From the NCBI GenBank assembly GCA_029204225.1, contig CM055102.1, positions 62,479,168 to 62,543,167 of the forward strand: a stretch of DNA of 64,000 nt, given 5' to 3'. The position numbers and the translations under genes were made by a program. This document shows positions 42,701 through 49,811 of the stretch, piece after piece. The notes below the pieces were generated by a model. The model did not search any database and was not told where the DNA came from. It was given only the letters and a program-made list of their open reading frames with translations. Within the stretch, counting starts at the first letter, position 1, and each line of letters starts with the position of its first letter. This DNA is from Diphasiastrum complanatum (Eukaryota > Streptophyta > Lycopodiopsida > Lycopodiales > Lycopodiaceae).

Positions 42701-43076
42701 TCTGAAATTAATCAAGGTATTGCATTCCAGAAGTGTTTCTTGCATGATGGATATTTAGTACAAAAGCACGGCCAGTTTGCATTGACTAAATAAAAGTACG
42801 GCCTATGTATATTTTCGCTTGTATGTCCATTTGTACAGCTGATTAGAGTCGAATTCCTGACCTGCTCTGTTGATACATGCTTGTGTTTATGAAATGTAGG
42901 CTGTTTACGAGCATCATCCTCGGCCTAAGCAGCTTATTGTTGAACATGACTTGCCATCAAAACTTCAAAAGCTCATTGAAGAAAGACGTGATGGTGAGCA
43001 TTCTGGTGGACAAGTGCTGGTGAAGCAAATGGCCACTGCCCTCCTCAAAGCTCTTCATATCAATACCGTCCTTTAG
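7975..43076 (+). CDS. M3KE1: MAP3K-epsilon protein kinase (M3KE1/MAPKKK7 family), 24 coding exons, 1509 aa
   Basis: Coding exons: 7975-8034, 8388-8522, 8787-8807, 8948-9021, 9283-9373, 9675-9758, 16881-16982, 30382-30513, 30691-30762, 30981-31087, 35132-35252, 36626-37153, 37779-38111, 38408-38449, 39005-39184, 39384-39467, 39573-39661, 39841-39924, 40106-41031, 41137-41567, 41698-41832, 41999-42405, 42602-42716, 42900-43076. They sum to 4530 nt in one open frame ending TAG; all 23 introns are GT-AG and all phases fit. The protein has an N-terminal Ser/Thr kinase domain (about residues 20-276; Lys49, HRD Asp144, DFG Asp162), a variable linker, and an ARM/HEAT-like helical half ending [12 protein letters not shown]. 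In Arabidopsis, members of this family act in MAPK-type signalling for plasma-membrane integrity, pollen development and cell division, and resemble yeast Cdc7/Cdc15. Angiosperm members are nearer 1370 aa; the extra length lies in the linkers. The start is supported by an upstream in-frame stop. Exon borders come from splice signals, phase and family similarity, not from transcripts. Confidence 0.93.
10100..10540 (-). mobile_element. copia fragment: integrase core joined to RT/RNase H region (intron 6)
   Basis: On the minus strand the upper part reads a piece of the integrase core ([13 protein letters not shown]). After a deletion junction it passes into the RT C-terminal region ([43 protein letters not shown]). 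Everything between is missing, so this is an internally deleted copia. The distinctive residues differ from the other copia copies in the window, suggesting another lineage. Confidence 0.8.
10589..10751. repeat. cluster of three GC-rich hairpins in intron 6
   Basis: Three inverted repeats lie close together: 10589-10625 (17-18 bp arms around CGGATC/GATCCG, one bulged base, loop AC), 10644-10659 (GGAACGC/GCGTTCC, loop TG), and 10700-10751 (arms running from A/T-rich ends into GTGGGCCGC/GCGGCCCAC, 13-base loop). The flanks are AT-rich and an A/T stretch closes the third stem. This may be the end of a DNA element or a foldback element; no family recognised. Confidence 0.6.
10752..11492. other. 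intron 6 sequence without recognisable features
   Basis: AT-rich, between the hairpin cluster and the hAT fragment. It may be part of the same DNA transposon. Two stretches of similar wording (cattgaggtgcagattgagg... and aattgatttgcagtctgaag..., both followed by TGTGTTTCTTCAT) hint at a diverged local duplication. Confidence 0.3.
11493..12440 (+). pseudogene. hAT-type transposase fragment with BED zinc finger (intron 6)
   Basis: The first frame (11493-11990) begins with a plant hAT-style BED zinc finger: [21 protein letters not shown] followed by GISICPRI, with Cys32, Cys35, His49 and Cys66 of the ORF in the expected spacing. It then becomes Ala/Gly/Ser/Pro-rich. After stops and frameshifts, another frame (about 12240-12440) reads [15 protein letters not shown] and [19 protein letters not shown], resembling the IPF...PP...L segment just after the finger in plant hAT proteins. 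The catalytic core and dimerisation domain are absent. The starting methionine is only the first in the frame. Confidence 0.7.
12441..13960. other. intron 6, unidentified sequence, possibly LTR or leader of the next copia
   Basis: No coding potential. A TATA-like box TATAAATAG at 13718-13726, followed by a C/A-rich leader, could be the promoter of the LTR of the copia fragment that begins at about 13960. No primer-binding site or TG...CA borders could be set. A run of GAATTCGA-like words at 13450-13510 is mildly repetitive. Confidence 0.3.
13960..15960 (+). mobile_element. copia pol remnant: integrase, RT, RNase H (intron 6)
   Basis: Plus-strand frames give, in order, the integrase core ([39 protein letters not shown]), the integrase C-terminus ([20 protein letters not shown]), the RT ([53 protein letters not shown]) and an RNase H end ([16 protein letters not shown]). 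Many stops and shifts are present. It breaks off at 15960, mid RNase H, against an opposite-strand gag piece. Confidence 0.85.
15961..16355 (-). mobile_element. copia gag 5' piece with primer-binding site, opposite strand (intron 6)
   Basis: On the minus strand the sequence runs from an LTR end (CA at 16354-16355) and primer-binding site TGGTATCAGAGCT (16341-16353, complementary to plant initiator tRNA-Met) into Gag: [40 protein letters not shown]. It ends abruptly at the junction with the plus-strand pol at 15960/15961. The two halves may be one rearranged element or two separate insertions. Confidence 0.75.
16356..16880. other. end of intron 6; part may be the 5' LTR of the minus-strand copia
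   Basis: Sequence just right of the primer-binding site should be the 5' LTR of the reversed copia, but its outer end cannot be located. The last 300 bases look like native intron, ending in the TTGCAG acceptor of exon 7. Confidence 0.4.
16881..16982 (+). CDS. M3KE1: M3KE1 exon 7: activation segment
   Basis: This isolated 102-nt exon lies between a 7.1-kb and a 13.4-kb intron. It encodes 34 residues, from [14 protein letters not shown] (DFG Asp162) to GTPYWMAPE. That is the whole activation segment, so skipping it would keep frame but destroy kinase activity. The acceptor is TTGCAG and the donor is the weak GAG|GTCAGG. Confidence 0.95.
17422..17531. repeat. two-copy tandem repeat of 54-56 bp (intron 7)
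   Basis: Units at 17422-17477 and 17478-17531 share GTAC(T/G)TAACAAGTC, GCATCACCATC and TTTATGTAGC, with a few substitutions. Confidence 0.85.
17829..18204. mobile_element. MITE-like element with terminal inverted repeats (intron 7)
   Basis: The ends are inverted copies: CATTAGAGGAGTT... at the left and ...AACTCCTCTAATG at the right, with similarity continuing about 35 bp (…AAAAGACCCTTT). Length is 376 bp with no coding capacity. An internal hairpin CATTGGAAAGC/GCTTTCCAATG sits at about 17969-18002. No certain target-site duplication was found, so the superfamily is unassigned. Confidence 0.7.
18440..19400 (-). mobile_element. LINE (non-LTR) reverse transcriptase remnant 1 (intron 7)
   Basis: Minus-strand reading gives the LINE RT in order: [17 protein letters not shown], then [54 protein letters not shown] (the catalytic A-D-D has become A-Y-D) and the thumb [16 protein letters not shown]. 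An in-frame 42-bp tandem duplication lies in the palm (about 18797-18880). No endonuclease, no poly(A) tail and no flanking duplication were identified. Confidence 0.85.
19490..19870 (-). mobile_element. LINE RT thumb fragment, remnant 2a (intron 7)
   Basis: Minus-strand frames read [33 protein letters not shown] and [16 protein letters not shown], equivalent to the [11 protein letters not shown]...YTYLGVLF thumb region of LINE 3 at 33.8 kb. It lies upstream (in element orientation) of the thumb of LINE 1, so it must be a separate copy. It may belong with the palm fragment at 20905-21345. Confidence 0.65.
19871..20904. repeat. intron 7 insert with diverged internal repeats
   Basis: No coding content. 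Blocks near 20136-20260, 20376-20480 and 20540-20600 share phrases such as TTGAGTGCTTAGTGGC / TTAGTGGCTTCAATGCTTA and TATAAC(T)TAAG...AAAATTGAAGAGC, consistent with two or three diverged repeat units. This could be an insertion splitting LINE remnant 2. Confidence 0.35.
20905..21345 (-). mobile_element. LINE RT palm fragment, remnant 2b, with near-identical direct duplication
   Basis: Minus-strand reading resembles a decayed LINE palm (a YERVVGHFS stretch before a counterpart of GVKQGC...LYIDEL). About 185 bp (20909-21093) is repeated at about 21161-21347 with only a few differences, which suggests the duplication happened well after the element decayed. Confidence 0.55.
21346..22243 (-). repeat. 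LTR-like repeat, inverted copy B (intron 7)
   Basis: This is the inverted partner of 4158-5053, colinear along its length, including the TATA box (minus strand, 21796-21805), the GTTGGGGGTATTCCC motif with TGTTGGGAAT at 22141, and TTGACAGGCGGGAGGGCT at about 21361-21380. It lacks the microsatellite expansion of copy A. Sequence similarity continues past the presumed LTR borders on both sides, so it is not a clean solo LTR. Confidence 0.75.
22244..23250. other. intron 7 sequence, probable second LTR-type element fragment
   Basis: No ORF of note. CTATAAGAGGAGCCC near 22580 resembles an LTR TATA region, and CTGACAGGCGGGGCACATTACCAC near 23058 echoes the GTTGACAGGCGGGAGGGCTACTACCAC of the LTR-like repeat family, so a related element probably lies here. 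Borders are not defined. Confidence 0.4.
23250..26373 (+). mobile_element. degenerate Ty1/copia retrotransposon with both LTR remnants (intron 7)
   Basis: The 5' LTR remnant ends in CA at 23541 and is followed directly by TGGTATCAAAG (23542-23552), the tRNA-Met type primer-binding site. Gag begins near 24434 ([20 protein letters not shown]). Further copia-like pieces are scattered to about 25900 ([17 protein letters not shown] resembles the linker between integrase and RT); RT and RNase H are not recognisable. A polypurine tract AAGAGGGAA at about 26061 precedes the 3' LTR, which starts TGTGAAAATTTTG at 26070. The LTR segments 23290-23389 and 26255-26361 align clearly but with many differences, so the element is old. 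Confidence 0.75.
26374..28946. other. intron 7 sequence without recognisable features
   Basis: AT-rich, no coding frame with family resemblance on either strand, no clear long repeat. It may contain native intron DNA. Confidence 0.4.
28956..29700. mobile_element. non-autonomous Mutator-like element with 9-bp target-site duplication (intron 7)
   Basis: The element begins CATAGTTGCAC and ends GTGCAACTAT, and is bounded by the 9-bp direct repeat CCCTCAAAC at 28947-28955 and 29701-29709. A 9-bp duplication is characteristic of Mutator-type transposition. Subterminal regions hold several copies of a palindromic word of the GTTTCTGAGAAACGCG kind on both ends. The centre (29215-29380) is extremely GC-rich in an otherwise AT-rich intron, with two copies of CGGGGGGCGGTAGC 34 bp apart and a run of 14 or so C. 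No transposase. Confidence 0.8.
29892..30392 (+). repeat. approximately 250-bp tandem duplication of the intron 7 end including the exon 8 acceptor
   Basis: Copy 1 (29892-30140) and copy 2 (30142-30392) run in parallel. Both hold AATCCAAG...CTTGGATTATCAT, TGGGTAC, TCTCTGAAGTGTA, ATTTTAGCCATGGC or equivalent, and TTTTTAGGCTTCCAAAA, and both end with a splice acceptor followed by the first 11 bases of exon 8 (TCACAG|ATTATTGAAAT versus TCACAG|GTTATTGAAAT). Copy 2 is the real exon 8 boundary; copy 1 continues into non-coding sequence. The duplication is moderately diverged. Confidence 0.85.
30382..31087 (+). CDS. M3KE1: M3KE1 exons 8-10: kinase C-lobe
   Basis: Exon 8 (30382-30513) encodes [20 protein letters not shown] and onward to ALFRIVQ. 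Exon 9 (30691-30762) encodes [10 protein letters not shown] through FLHQCFRK. Exon 10 (30981-31087) encodes [20 protein letters not shown] and closes the kinase fold. Exon 10 ends in phase 2. Exon 8 is preceded by a diverged duplicate of its own acceptor region (29892-30140). Confidence 0.95.
31088..32725. other. first part of intron 10, no recognisable gene
   Basis: Begins with GTAAGT. Mostly AT-rich; a GC-richer stretch at about 31630-31850 with short GT/CG words may be a fragment of an unknown element. Nothing else stands out. Confidence 0.4.
32726..34530 (-). mobile_element. LINE reverse transcriptase remnant 3 with (TTC)n 3' tail (intron 10)
   Basis: The minus strand reads from about 34530 downward: [60 protein letters not shown], the catalytic box [12 protein letters not shown] (A-D-D changed to A-N-D), the thumb [13 protein letters not shown] and TYLGVLFTG, and a C-terminal [19 protein letters not shown] knuckle-like segment. 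It ends near 32750 at GAA repeats on the plus strand, i.e. a (TTC)n tail in element orientation. Stops and frameshifts are present. It resembles LINE remnants 1 and 2. The 5' side is cut where a Mutator-like end begins at about 34533. Confidence 0.85.
32733..32756. repeat. (GAA)n microsatellite at the LINE 3' end
   Basis: A short run of GAA triplets adjoining the end of LINE remnant 3. In element orientation it is a TTC tail, which some non-LTR elements carry in place of poly(A). Confidence 0.8.
34530..34590. mobile_element. single terminal piece of the Mutator-like family (intron 10)
   Basis: CATAGTTGCACCGAAACGCG, followed by GAAACCGCGTTTCTCAGAAACGCG, matches the left end of the element at 28956. 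No matching opposite end could be found within intron 10, so it is a truncated copy or a very diverged one. Confidence 0.6.
34591..35131. other. end of intron 10, nothing recognised
   Basis: AT-rich sequence ending at the TCTGTAG acceptor of exon 11. Confidence 0.5.
35132..38111 (+). CDS. M3KE1: M3KE1 exons 11-13: first variable linker
   Basis: Exon 11 (35132-35252), exon 12 (36626-37153) and exon 13 (37779-38111) encode an acidic, low-complexity linker of about 327 residues. Conserved family landmarks appear near its end: [18 protein letters not shown] and [14 protein letters not shown], followed by [10 protein letters not shown]. Exon 12 is the least family-like and is supported mainly by its open frame (176 codons), splice signals and phase. 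Intron 11 (1373 bp) and intron 12 (625 bp) hold nothing recognisable. Confidence 0.88.
35253..36625. other. intron 11, nothing recognised
   Basis: A 1373-bp GT-AG intron without coding resemblance or obvious repeats. Confidence 0.5.
37154..37778. other. intron 12, nothing recognised
   Basis: A 625-bp GT-AG intron. Near 37245 a second AGATTGCAGGTTTTTGCTTACCT phrase echoes the exon 12 donor region (ACATTGCAGGTTCCTTCTTACCT at about 37145), a small local duplication that offers an alternative donor-like site. Confidence 0.5.
38408..39924 (+). CDS. M3KE1: M3KE1 exons 14-18: first ARM/HEAT-like block
   Basis: Exon 14 (38408-38449) is only 42 nt and encodes [14 protein letters not shown]; its acceptor GGCCAG was chosen because it joins NGL to VF in family order. 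A longer reading starting 5' of it is possible in another frame. Exons 15-18 encode [60 protein letters not shown] and [20 protein letters not shown], the strongly conserved armadillo-like helices of this kinase family. Confidence 0.92.
40106..41031 (+). CDS. M3KE1: M3KE1 exon 19: end of first helical block and second variable linker with degenerate repeat
   Basis: This is the largest exon (926 nt). It begins [20 protein letters not shown] and continues [17 protein letters not shown], conserved in the family. From residue about 840 it becomes a Pro/Ser/His/Arg-rich linker. A short pattern, S/T-G-x-L/A-D/E-x-S/P-R, recurs about every 10-20 residues: SGPLDHF (845), SGQLDSSR (865), SGHADNSR (875), TGFLESPK (885), TGQAEYPR (903), SGPLEISK (922), SGHLDHPR (1044). 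It ends with the conserved [19 protein letters not shown]. Confidence 0.9.
41137..43076 (+). CDS. M3KE1: M3KE1 exons 20-24: second ARM/HEAT-like block and C-terminus
   Basis: Exon 20 (41137-41567) has a Ser/Gly-rich stretch ([19 protein letters not shown]) and then [20 protein letters not shown]. Exon 21 (41698-41832), exon 22 (41999-42405), exon 23 (42602-42716) and exon 24 (42900-43076) encode conserved helices: [57 protein letters not shown], and the end [20 protein letters not shown]. The stop codon is 43074-43076. This block is highly conserved in the family and is intact here. Confidence 0.95.
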
Positions 43077-46000
43077 TACTTGGTCCATTTACGTAACCTA
43101 AAGTAATGACAGGTCTGGAAGTAATACTCTTGACAGCTACCAAGTCATTGATTATATGTTCTGATTTTCCAAGAGTAAACATTCTCCAAGAGTTCTGTTG
43201 CTATGTCAGCTTGCTTAGAGGAAAACAAGCTATACATGTATGAAATTGTCTGCGTCTGCGATTTCATTGTAGCTAAATGTTTGTAATCAAGAGTTTGATC
43301 ATTTTTGTCTCATATTGCTCAATTCGTTTCATCACTTGATATATAGAAGAGATCACATACTATCCTGCCCTGAGGAAGTTCTGTTGAGTCTCCCTTCTCT
43401 TGTAATTAAGGTTTGAGAAACCCTCTGGCTGGACTGTGTGCCAATAGATAGTGAGGCAAGCGTAGCTATGTTAATAAGAAGTATATCACAGAGGAGAAAA
43501 TAGGTGTGGACAATATATGTTAGTGATTTGTAATGTCTAGATGGTCTTTGGAGACCCTTGGAGAGATCAAATCTATTTTTATAAGGATTTTCAAGACCAG
43601 CATATGTACAAGAGATTCAATTGTGTAACAATCACTTTGGAGCTTATTTTTTATATTAATGAGAAAGGTTACAAGCCTATGGTTCCTTATTTTCTCTATG
43701 ATGCAAATTATGGCGTATTTTTAAAAGCAGGATATTTACACGAGGTGCAATTGTGCCATACCTAACACTTCCGATTTCAATGCCTTCATTGATGAGCAAG
43801 GCCATATATTTTGCTTATTTCCTTTCTGATGCAAATGGTGGTATTCATATTTACAGGGTCTTTCTGTGTAGTGGCTTAGAAATTATACATCCTGGTTGGT
43901 TTTGTCAAGGATGATTTGCAAGTTTTAGATATACCTTGAATTACCCAACACATTTGGGGGATTTCAAAGGACCATAATTTGTGTGCAAATTTTGCATTCT
44001 GAATCCTAAGCTTGTAAGTTTACTTCCTGAATTCTCTTAATATCAAGTGGCTTAGACTGAGATAAAATATCTTATATACATAAAAAGCAATGAATTTGGA
44101 ATTGCTCGTAGTCACATTTATTTATCCTGCATGCAACTATATTTGCATTACTTTGACATTTTTTCTGTTAAATTCTGCATAAATTCAGTGCTTAAAAGCA
44201 ACAACAATCAGGAAGTGCACACTTTGTGAGGTTCCCCCCCCGCATCACTCTTTTGGCCGCCTCCACCTGAGTTGGATCATCCCATTCTTTCTTCCCCAAG
44301 TCACTTCTATTTTCATTTGCATGAAGTGGAATTCTCGTTTTGAATGTTTGGATTCTAGCAGTAAAATCAGCACATTGAAGTTGTTTGATGTAAAAAATGT
44401 TCCCTCTAGAGACAAAAAGATTCTCTCCTGTGAGTGTTGTATTGTGCTCAGATCCCCGGAATGATGTAATTTGGCCAATGATTTTCAGTAATTGGCTGCT
44501 TCAATAAAGACACCCTAATGGAGAGGGAGAGGAAGAGGGGGAATCTTGGTTATGTGTTGTAAACATGATGACGATGCATGTGATGCCTTGTGCGCATGTT
44601 GGATAGTCAACGAGAATCACTCCCTGATAGTCTACATGAGCACTATACATTGTCCCCCCAACTAATCAACAAAACATTTTTTGACTGGTGAGCAACACTT
44701 ACAACAGCACATGGGATATGGTTACGTGCAAATGGGAGACTGCAGTTTGTGAAAAGAAAGTATATTCCGCTTCCAAAAACCATAACGCACTGGAACAGAC
44801 CCCACCTGCCATTATGGAGGGTAGGTGGCTGCGAGCCCAGGAATGAAGGCTGCAAACTTGTTGAGACATGTTACGACCAGTTGTTTACTCATGAAGGACA
44901 ATGTATGGTGCTGTGACAAATTAGGCTTGCAATCCATGCTTTGGAGTAGAGATGAATTTCTTGTGAGACCAGCCCATCTACGCCGTATAGAAGTTTGTGA
45001 AAAAATGGGTTTTTTGTTGCCAGAAAATAAGGCACAAGTTATGGGCAGTATAGAAGCACAGATCGGGAGTCCATTGAAAGCATAACAAATGCAGTCGTGA
45101 AGGCCGATTTATGAAGCCCGTTTCCAAAATTTCAATATTTTACTACTTGTGTTCTAGGCTCATTCTTGAAAATATTCTATAGCAACCCTCGTGAGTGTGT
45201 GAAGCTGTGCAACTAATGCAACGAAGGCATAAAACCATTGCTGCTGCGCAATAAGGAAAATGGCTGCCAGGTAATTGCAGAAGCAGCCCTATCAATACTT
45301 AGTACAAGCGTGGAGGTTTGAAAACTTTAGCTTTCAAACCACTGCCAGTGCGGGCAGAATTCTGTGATGAATGCCAATGCAATAGCATGAATGTGCCAGA
45401 AGCCCTGGATGTGAAAACAGTGTGGGCGATTCCAACCAACCAGTAGTTTTTCGACACCAGGATGTGAAGGCAAAAACATCCCGCAGATAAATAGCCCGTT
45501 GCCCACACACTGTGATCAGATCAGCGAAGGTGAAAACTGTGAATCAACCATCAATTCAGTCCATTAGGTCTGATTGTGAAGAGATATTGATAAAAAGCAC
45601 ACAAAAACTTTGAATAAGGTTGTATATCCTGATTGGACTGGTTATTTTTAATTTATGCAATATATTAGGTATTATATGCAAAATGTCCTTGACTTACAAA
45701 TACATATCAATGGAGTCTTGGATCTTATAATACCACAAATATGATGGCGCTTCAGTTTTTTGCTTTCTTGATTAATGTATCGGTTGGAAAATGGTATAAT
45801 TTACTTTGCCTAGGTATCTAAACATGCTGAAAATAGATTGCAACTCTATTGGAATCTTATAGGGAATATTTGTAGAATCGTACAACATGCCACAACCACA
45901 AATCTGGTGTCAGTTCCTTGACAACTAGGTATATTATTTTGTAAATTGAAGATGTCTAAGAGATTGTGCTCGAGTTGTTTTCATAATATTTTCTTTTGCT

Positions 46001-47035
46001 GGTCCTCCACATTTGCGCTAAAAAATGTGGTCAATTCTAGATCATGCTTTTAAATGATGGTTTAAGACACTCTGAAGTGGTTCTACACCACATTGTGAGT
46101 ATAATGTTATAAACTTGAATCAATGGACGGCTAGAAGTATCTTGTAAGATGGGATGAGATATGATAAACAAAAGAGATTTCACACCACATCTTTGTAATT
46201 TTCTACATGACAATCTGTCATGTGGATATTCTCTCTTTCATAGATAGAGGTTTATAATTGATCCAAAGTATGGTAGTCCTCTATAATGTGCAATTATTAA
46301 GTATCATATAGGATATCACAAATAAATCTAGAGTGCATGTAATATGTATTTTTGAGACAACATAAAATACAAAAAGAGAACTTTTTTATACAGTTCCTCA
46401 TCAACATGGAATTCACTTGATCACTTGATTCTCGTAAATGGTATAGTGAAACACTAAATGCTATTATGACTTAAGTCCCTTGGGTCATTGATCTTTTCTA
46501 GTGTGGGTTTATCTTTTACAGGGAGGATGGATAATGGAAAGGAAACCGAGCTTTGTGCTTATGGCTCTCTAAAGTGAAAATTGTACAAAATCCTTGCTGC
46601 AACATTGAAAATGTCAGTATTGGTGATCTAGATTTGTAGATGTGTCGATATTGTAAGATATTGATAAGAGACTCATGAATTGATTGCTTGATATAGATGT
46701 CTAGCATCGAACTTAGAGATAGAAATTGCAATAATTGGAACTTGCAAAAATGAACTACTACATATATGTCAAATATGAAGTGTTAGTGCTATATTTTGAG
46801 GAGTGAAAAATATGCAAAAATTTACTTTGATTATTCTACATTTTCATGTACAAATGTACATCACACATCTGTGGAGCATGTTCCCATGTGTGAGTAGTAG
46901 GACTATTTGCATTAGCTAATTCACACCTTAGAATGGCTTGTTTTACAAAGCAATGCGAAAGTAGGCAAAAGCAAGTAGAATCATCCCAAGTGTCATCATG
47001 AGGTTGGGCCTCAAACCCCTCATGACTTGTACAAA
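43077..47035. other. 3' UTR and intergenic DNA downstream of M3KE1
   Basis: The first few hundred bases should include the M3KE1 3' UTR; no canonical AATAAA was seen close to the stop. From about 43.5 kb on there is no supported gene. A small hairpin GGTTTGAAA/TTTCAAACC lies at about 45313-45338. Near 46860 a partly palindromic word around GTGGAGCATGTTCCCA recurs at 54553. Confidence 0.45.
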
Positions 47036-47340
47036 TCAAAATGCAGGATTAGGATATTTGTTTGTCTCTATCGGACCATTTCAATTCTCATTATTCCCCA
47101 GCATGGTATCAGAGGAATAGGCTACTATTCTGTGATTATTTAGAGCCTTAATATCGGAATTCATCTGATTTCTTAAGCGGTTTTATGTCAGAGTTATTTC
47201 TATAGCTTGATAAGCTTCCTACAAAATCTGGTCCTATTAGCCGATAGGATAACTGCTTTCTTGTTCTATGGTTTCGCACTAGATTTTCATACTTAAGTCA
47301 CTGATAGTTACTGCTATCATCTAGACTAATCTTCCACATG

Positions 47341-48180
47341 GATTCCCAAGGGAAAGCCAGTCCTATCATGGACAAGCTTGATGGAGCCAATTACCATATG
47401 TGAAAATTTAAGATGAGAACTATGCTAATGGCTAAGGAATTGTATGACGTTGTTATAGGTGAAGAAGTAAGACCCGAAGTCGACAATGCAACAATCTCCC
47501 GATGGAAGCTGAAGGATGGCAAAGCATTTGTGCTGATCATCCTCAACATCTCGGACATGCAAATCAGCCATGTGTCCGAAGCTCAGACATCCAAGTAAGT
47601 CTGGGACATCTTGAGCACATTATATGAAGTGCGAGATATAGCTTCCAAGCTACACCTTAGAAAGAGATTTTACTCCCTCAAGATGACAAATGGTGATTCC
47701 CTGCAGAATCACATCAACCAGTTCAAGAACCTGCTGAAGCAAATGGCCACTGTCAGATCTGTCATCGACGATCAAGATGCAGTATGGCACTACTATCAAG
47801 CTTGCCAAGCTCATATGACAGCTGGGTGATGATTATCACGACACACCCCAAACTGACTCTTTCAAGACTCATCAGAATGTTGTTGCAGGAAGACTCTCGA
47901 AGGAACAAAGCCTCTAGTTCCTCGACTATCGATTCTCATGTCTTATACACCAACAAAGGCTCGACTAAGCAGAAGAAGAAAGGCTCAAAGTCATCAAAGA
48001 AAGATAAAAAACCGACACATCATCAAGAGCAGTCGAATCAGCCTACGAAGAAGAAGCTTTTCTACTGATACTACAAGCGTTCCAACCACGAGATCCAAGA
48101 CTGTCAGATCCTGCAAGCCAAGAATAGCAGCAAAGAACAGTCGAATCAAGTGGCAAATGTAGTTGCAGAAGCTCCATAGC
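47341..48180 (+). pseudogene. copia Gag of the 47-kb element
   Basis: Open pieces read SQGKASPIMDKLDGANY (with an in-frame stop where related copies have Trp), KFKMRTMLMAKELYDVVIGE, STLYEVRDIASKLHLRKRFY, HINQFKNLLKQMATV and, after a frameshift near 47780, LSSLPSSYDSWVMIITTHPK. The tail is Lys/Ser-rich, with a damaged CCHC knuckle (stop in place of Cys). The Gag start codon position is ATG in the 1.5-kb copy; here the frame begins at CACATGG, 47338-47341. Confidence 0.8.
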
Positions 48181-48229
48181 CTATTCAAGAATCAGATCAT
48201 GATGCCTTCATGACAAACCATTGAGAAGC

Positions 48230-49544
48230 ATCCAACGACTTGGTTTCTTGATTCTGGAGCCACACAACATATGACCAGTCATATCGGCTGTTTCGAGTCC
48301 TATACGTCTCACAATACCAAAAGATATGTTCACCTTGGTGACAACAACACCCAAGCTATTAAAGGTGAAGGTACAATAAGATTGAACTTTGCCAATGATC
48401 AATGTAAACTACTCTCAAATGTCCTTCATGTACCAAATCTGTCAACAAATATGCTCTCTATTAGCAAGATTACAGATCTAGGACATAAAGTAGAATTTGA
48501 ATCTGGTTAGTGTAAAGTAGTCGATAGGACATGCAAGATCCTAGCACTAAAAAAGAGACATGGATACTTGTATAGATTAAGTCATTGCTTTTCTACATCC
48601 AGTCAAGCACTCAGTACTTCTATTCAGATAAATAAAAGTATAATTTGGCATTATAGACTTGGTCATTTGAATCATGCTTATGTACAACAAATGTCTAAGC
48701 AATCCATTGTTCTTGATCTCGACTATCCTGATAAGAAAGTTGAATTACTTGTCTGTCAAGACTGTCTAGTCAGTAAACAGACCAAGCAACCATTTAGATC
48801 AAGCCATCATTATACTGCTAGAAGATTACTAGATGTTGTACATACATATATCTGGCCCAATGCAGAATCCTTCACTAAAGGATGCAAAGTATTTTGTAAC
48901 TTTTATTGATGAATTTTCTAGATGAACTATGGTATATTTTATTAAGAAGAAATCAGAAGCTTTCAATTGCTTCAGAATCTCAAGGAGCATGCAGAGAAAG
49001 AGACTGGTAAACAGATCAAAGCCCTGAGGTCAGATAATGGTGGAGAGTACATCTTACCAAATTCAAGGAGTATTGCCAGAGCTAAGGCATTGAACAACAA
49101 TTCATCACCTCTTATTTGCCTCAAGGCTTAGCCGAGAAAAAGAACCCTACCCTGGTCGAGTTAGCCAAATGTATGCTGGCACACTCATCTTTGCCGAAGA
49201 GCTTCTAGGCTGAAGTTGTTTCCACTGGAGCTTCTTATACCCAGAATAGATGTTCAACCAAGGCCCTCTCAGGCAGAACACCCCATGAGATGTGGATAGG
49301 CTCAAAGCCTTCATTGAAGAACCTTCGAGTATTCAGATGCATCGCCTATACGCAAATCTCGAAGGAGACAAGAAAGAAATCTGACTTCCAAGGTCTCAGG
49401 ACAATCTTTATCGAATATACTTCATCTAACAACACTTACAAGCTGTATGACCTCGATACCCGGCAGACTTTGTTAAGCAGGGATACAGTCTTTATGGAGG
49501 ATCGGTTCGTCGACCTCAAAGGCAAGGATAATGTTCCAATTTAA
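48230..49544 (+). pseudogene. copia protease and integrase of the 47-kb element
   Basis: The protease reads TWFLDSGATQHMTSH with the normal DSG triad, then YVHLGDNNTQAIKGEGTIRL and VPNLSTNMLSISKITDLGH. The integrase head has WHYRLGHLNHAYVQQMS and CQDCLVSKQTKQPF. The core is damaged (IDEFSR, ALRSDNGGEYILP), and the C-terminal part LRVFRCIAYTQISKETRKKS is open at 49290-49544. Stops separate the segments. Confidence 0.8.
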
Positions 49545-49811
49545 CCTTCAGTACCTGCCTCCCACACGACAATTTGAGCTTCTGGCTCAAGCGTGCAGAT
49601 AGACGACCAACTACCCAACAACGAGTCTGACGAAGAATCTGCTAATACTCAGCAACAACAAATCCGAGGATTGGATCATCAGCCGATACTTCCTCCAAGA
49701 AGATCAAGTTGAGTGCGCACACAGCCCACAAGGTATACTCCTGAATTTGCTTGTCTTTTAATGTAGGAATTGACATCAGTCGATGAGGCATGTAGCTAAC
49801 CAGACTCTGAT

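Noticed and set aside
43541-43765. 74-codon ORF downstream of M3KE1
   Set aside because: No domain, no similar sequence elsewhere in the window, and no surrounding gene signals.
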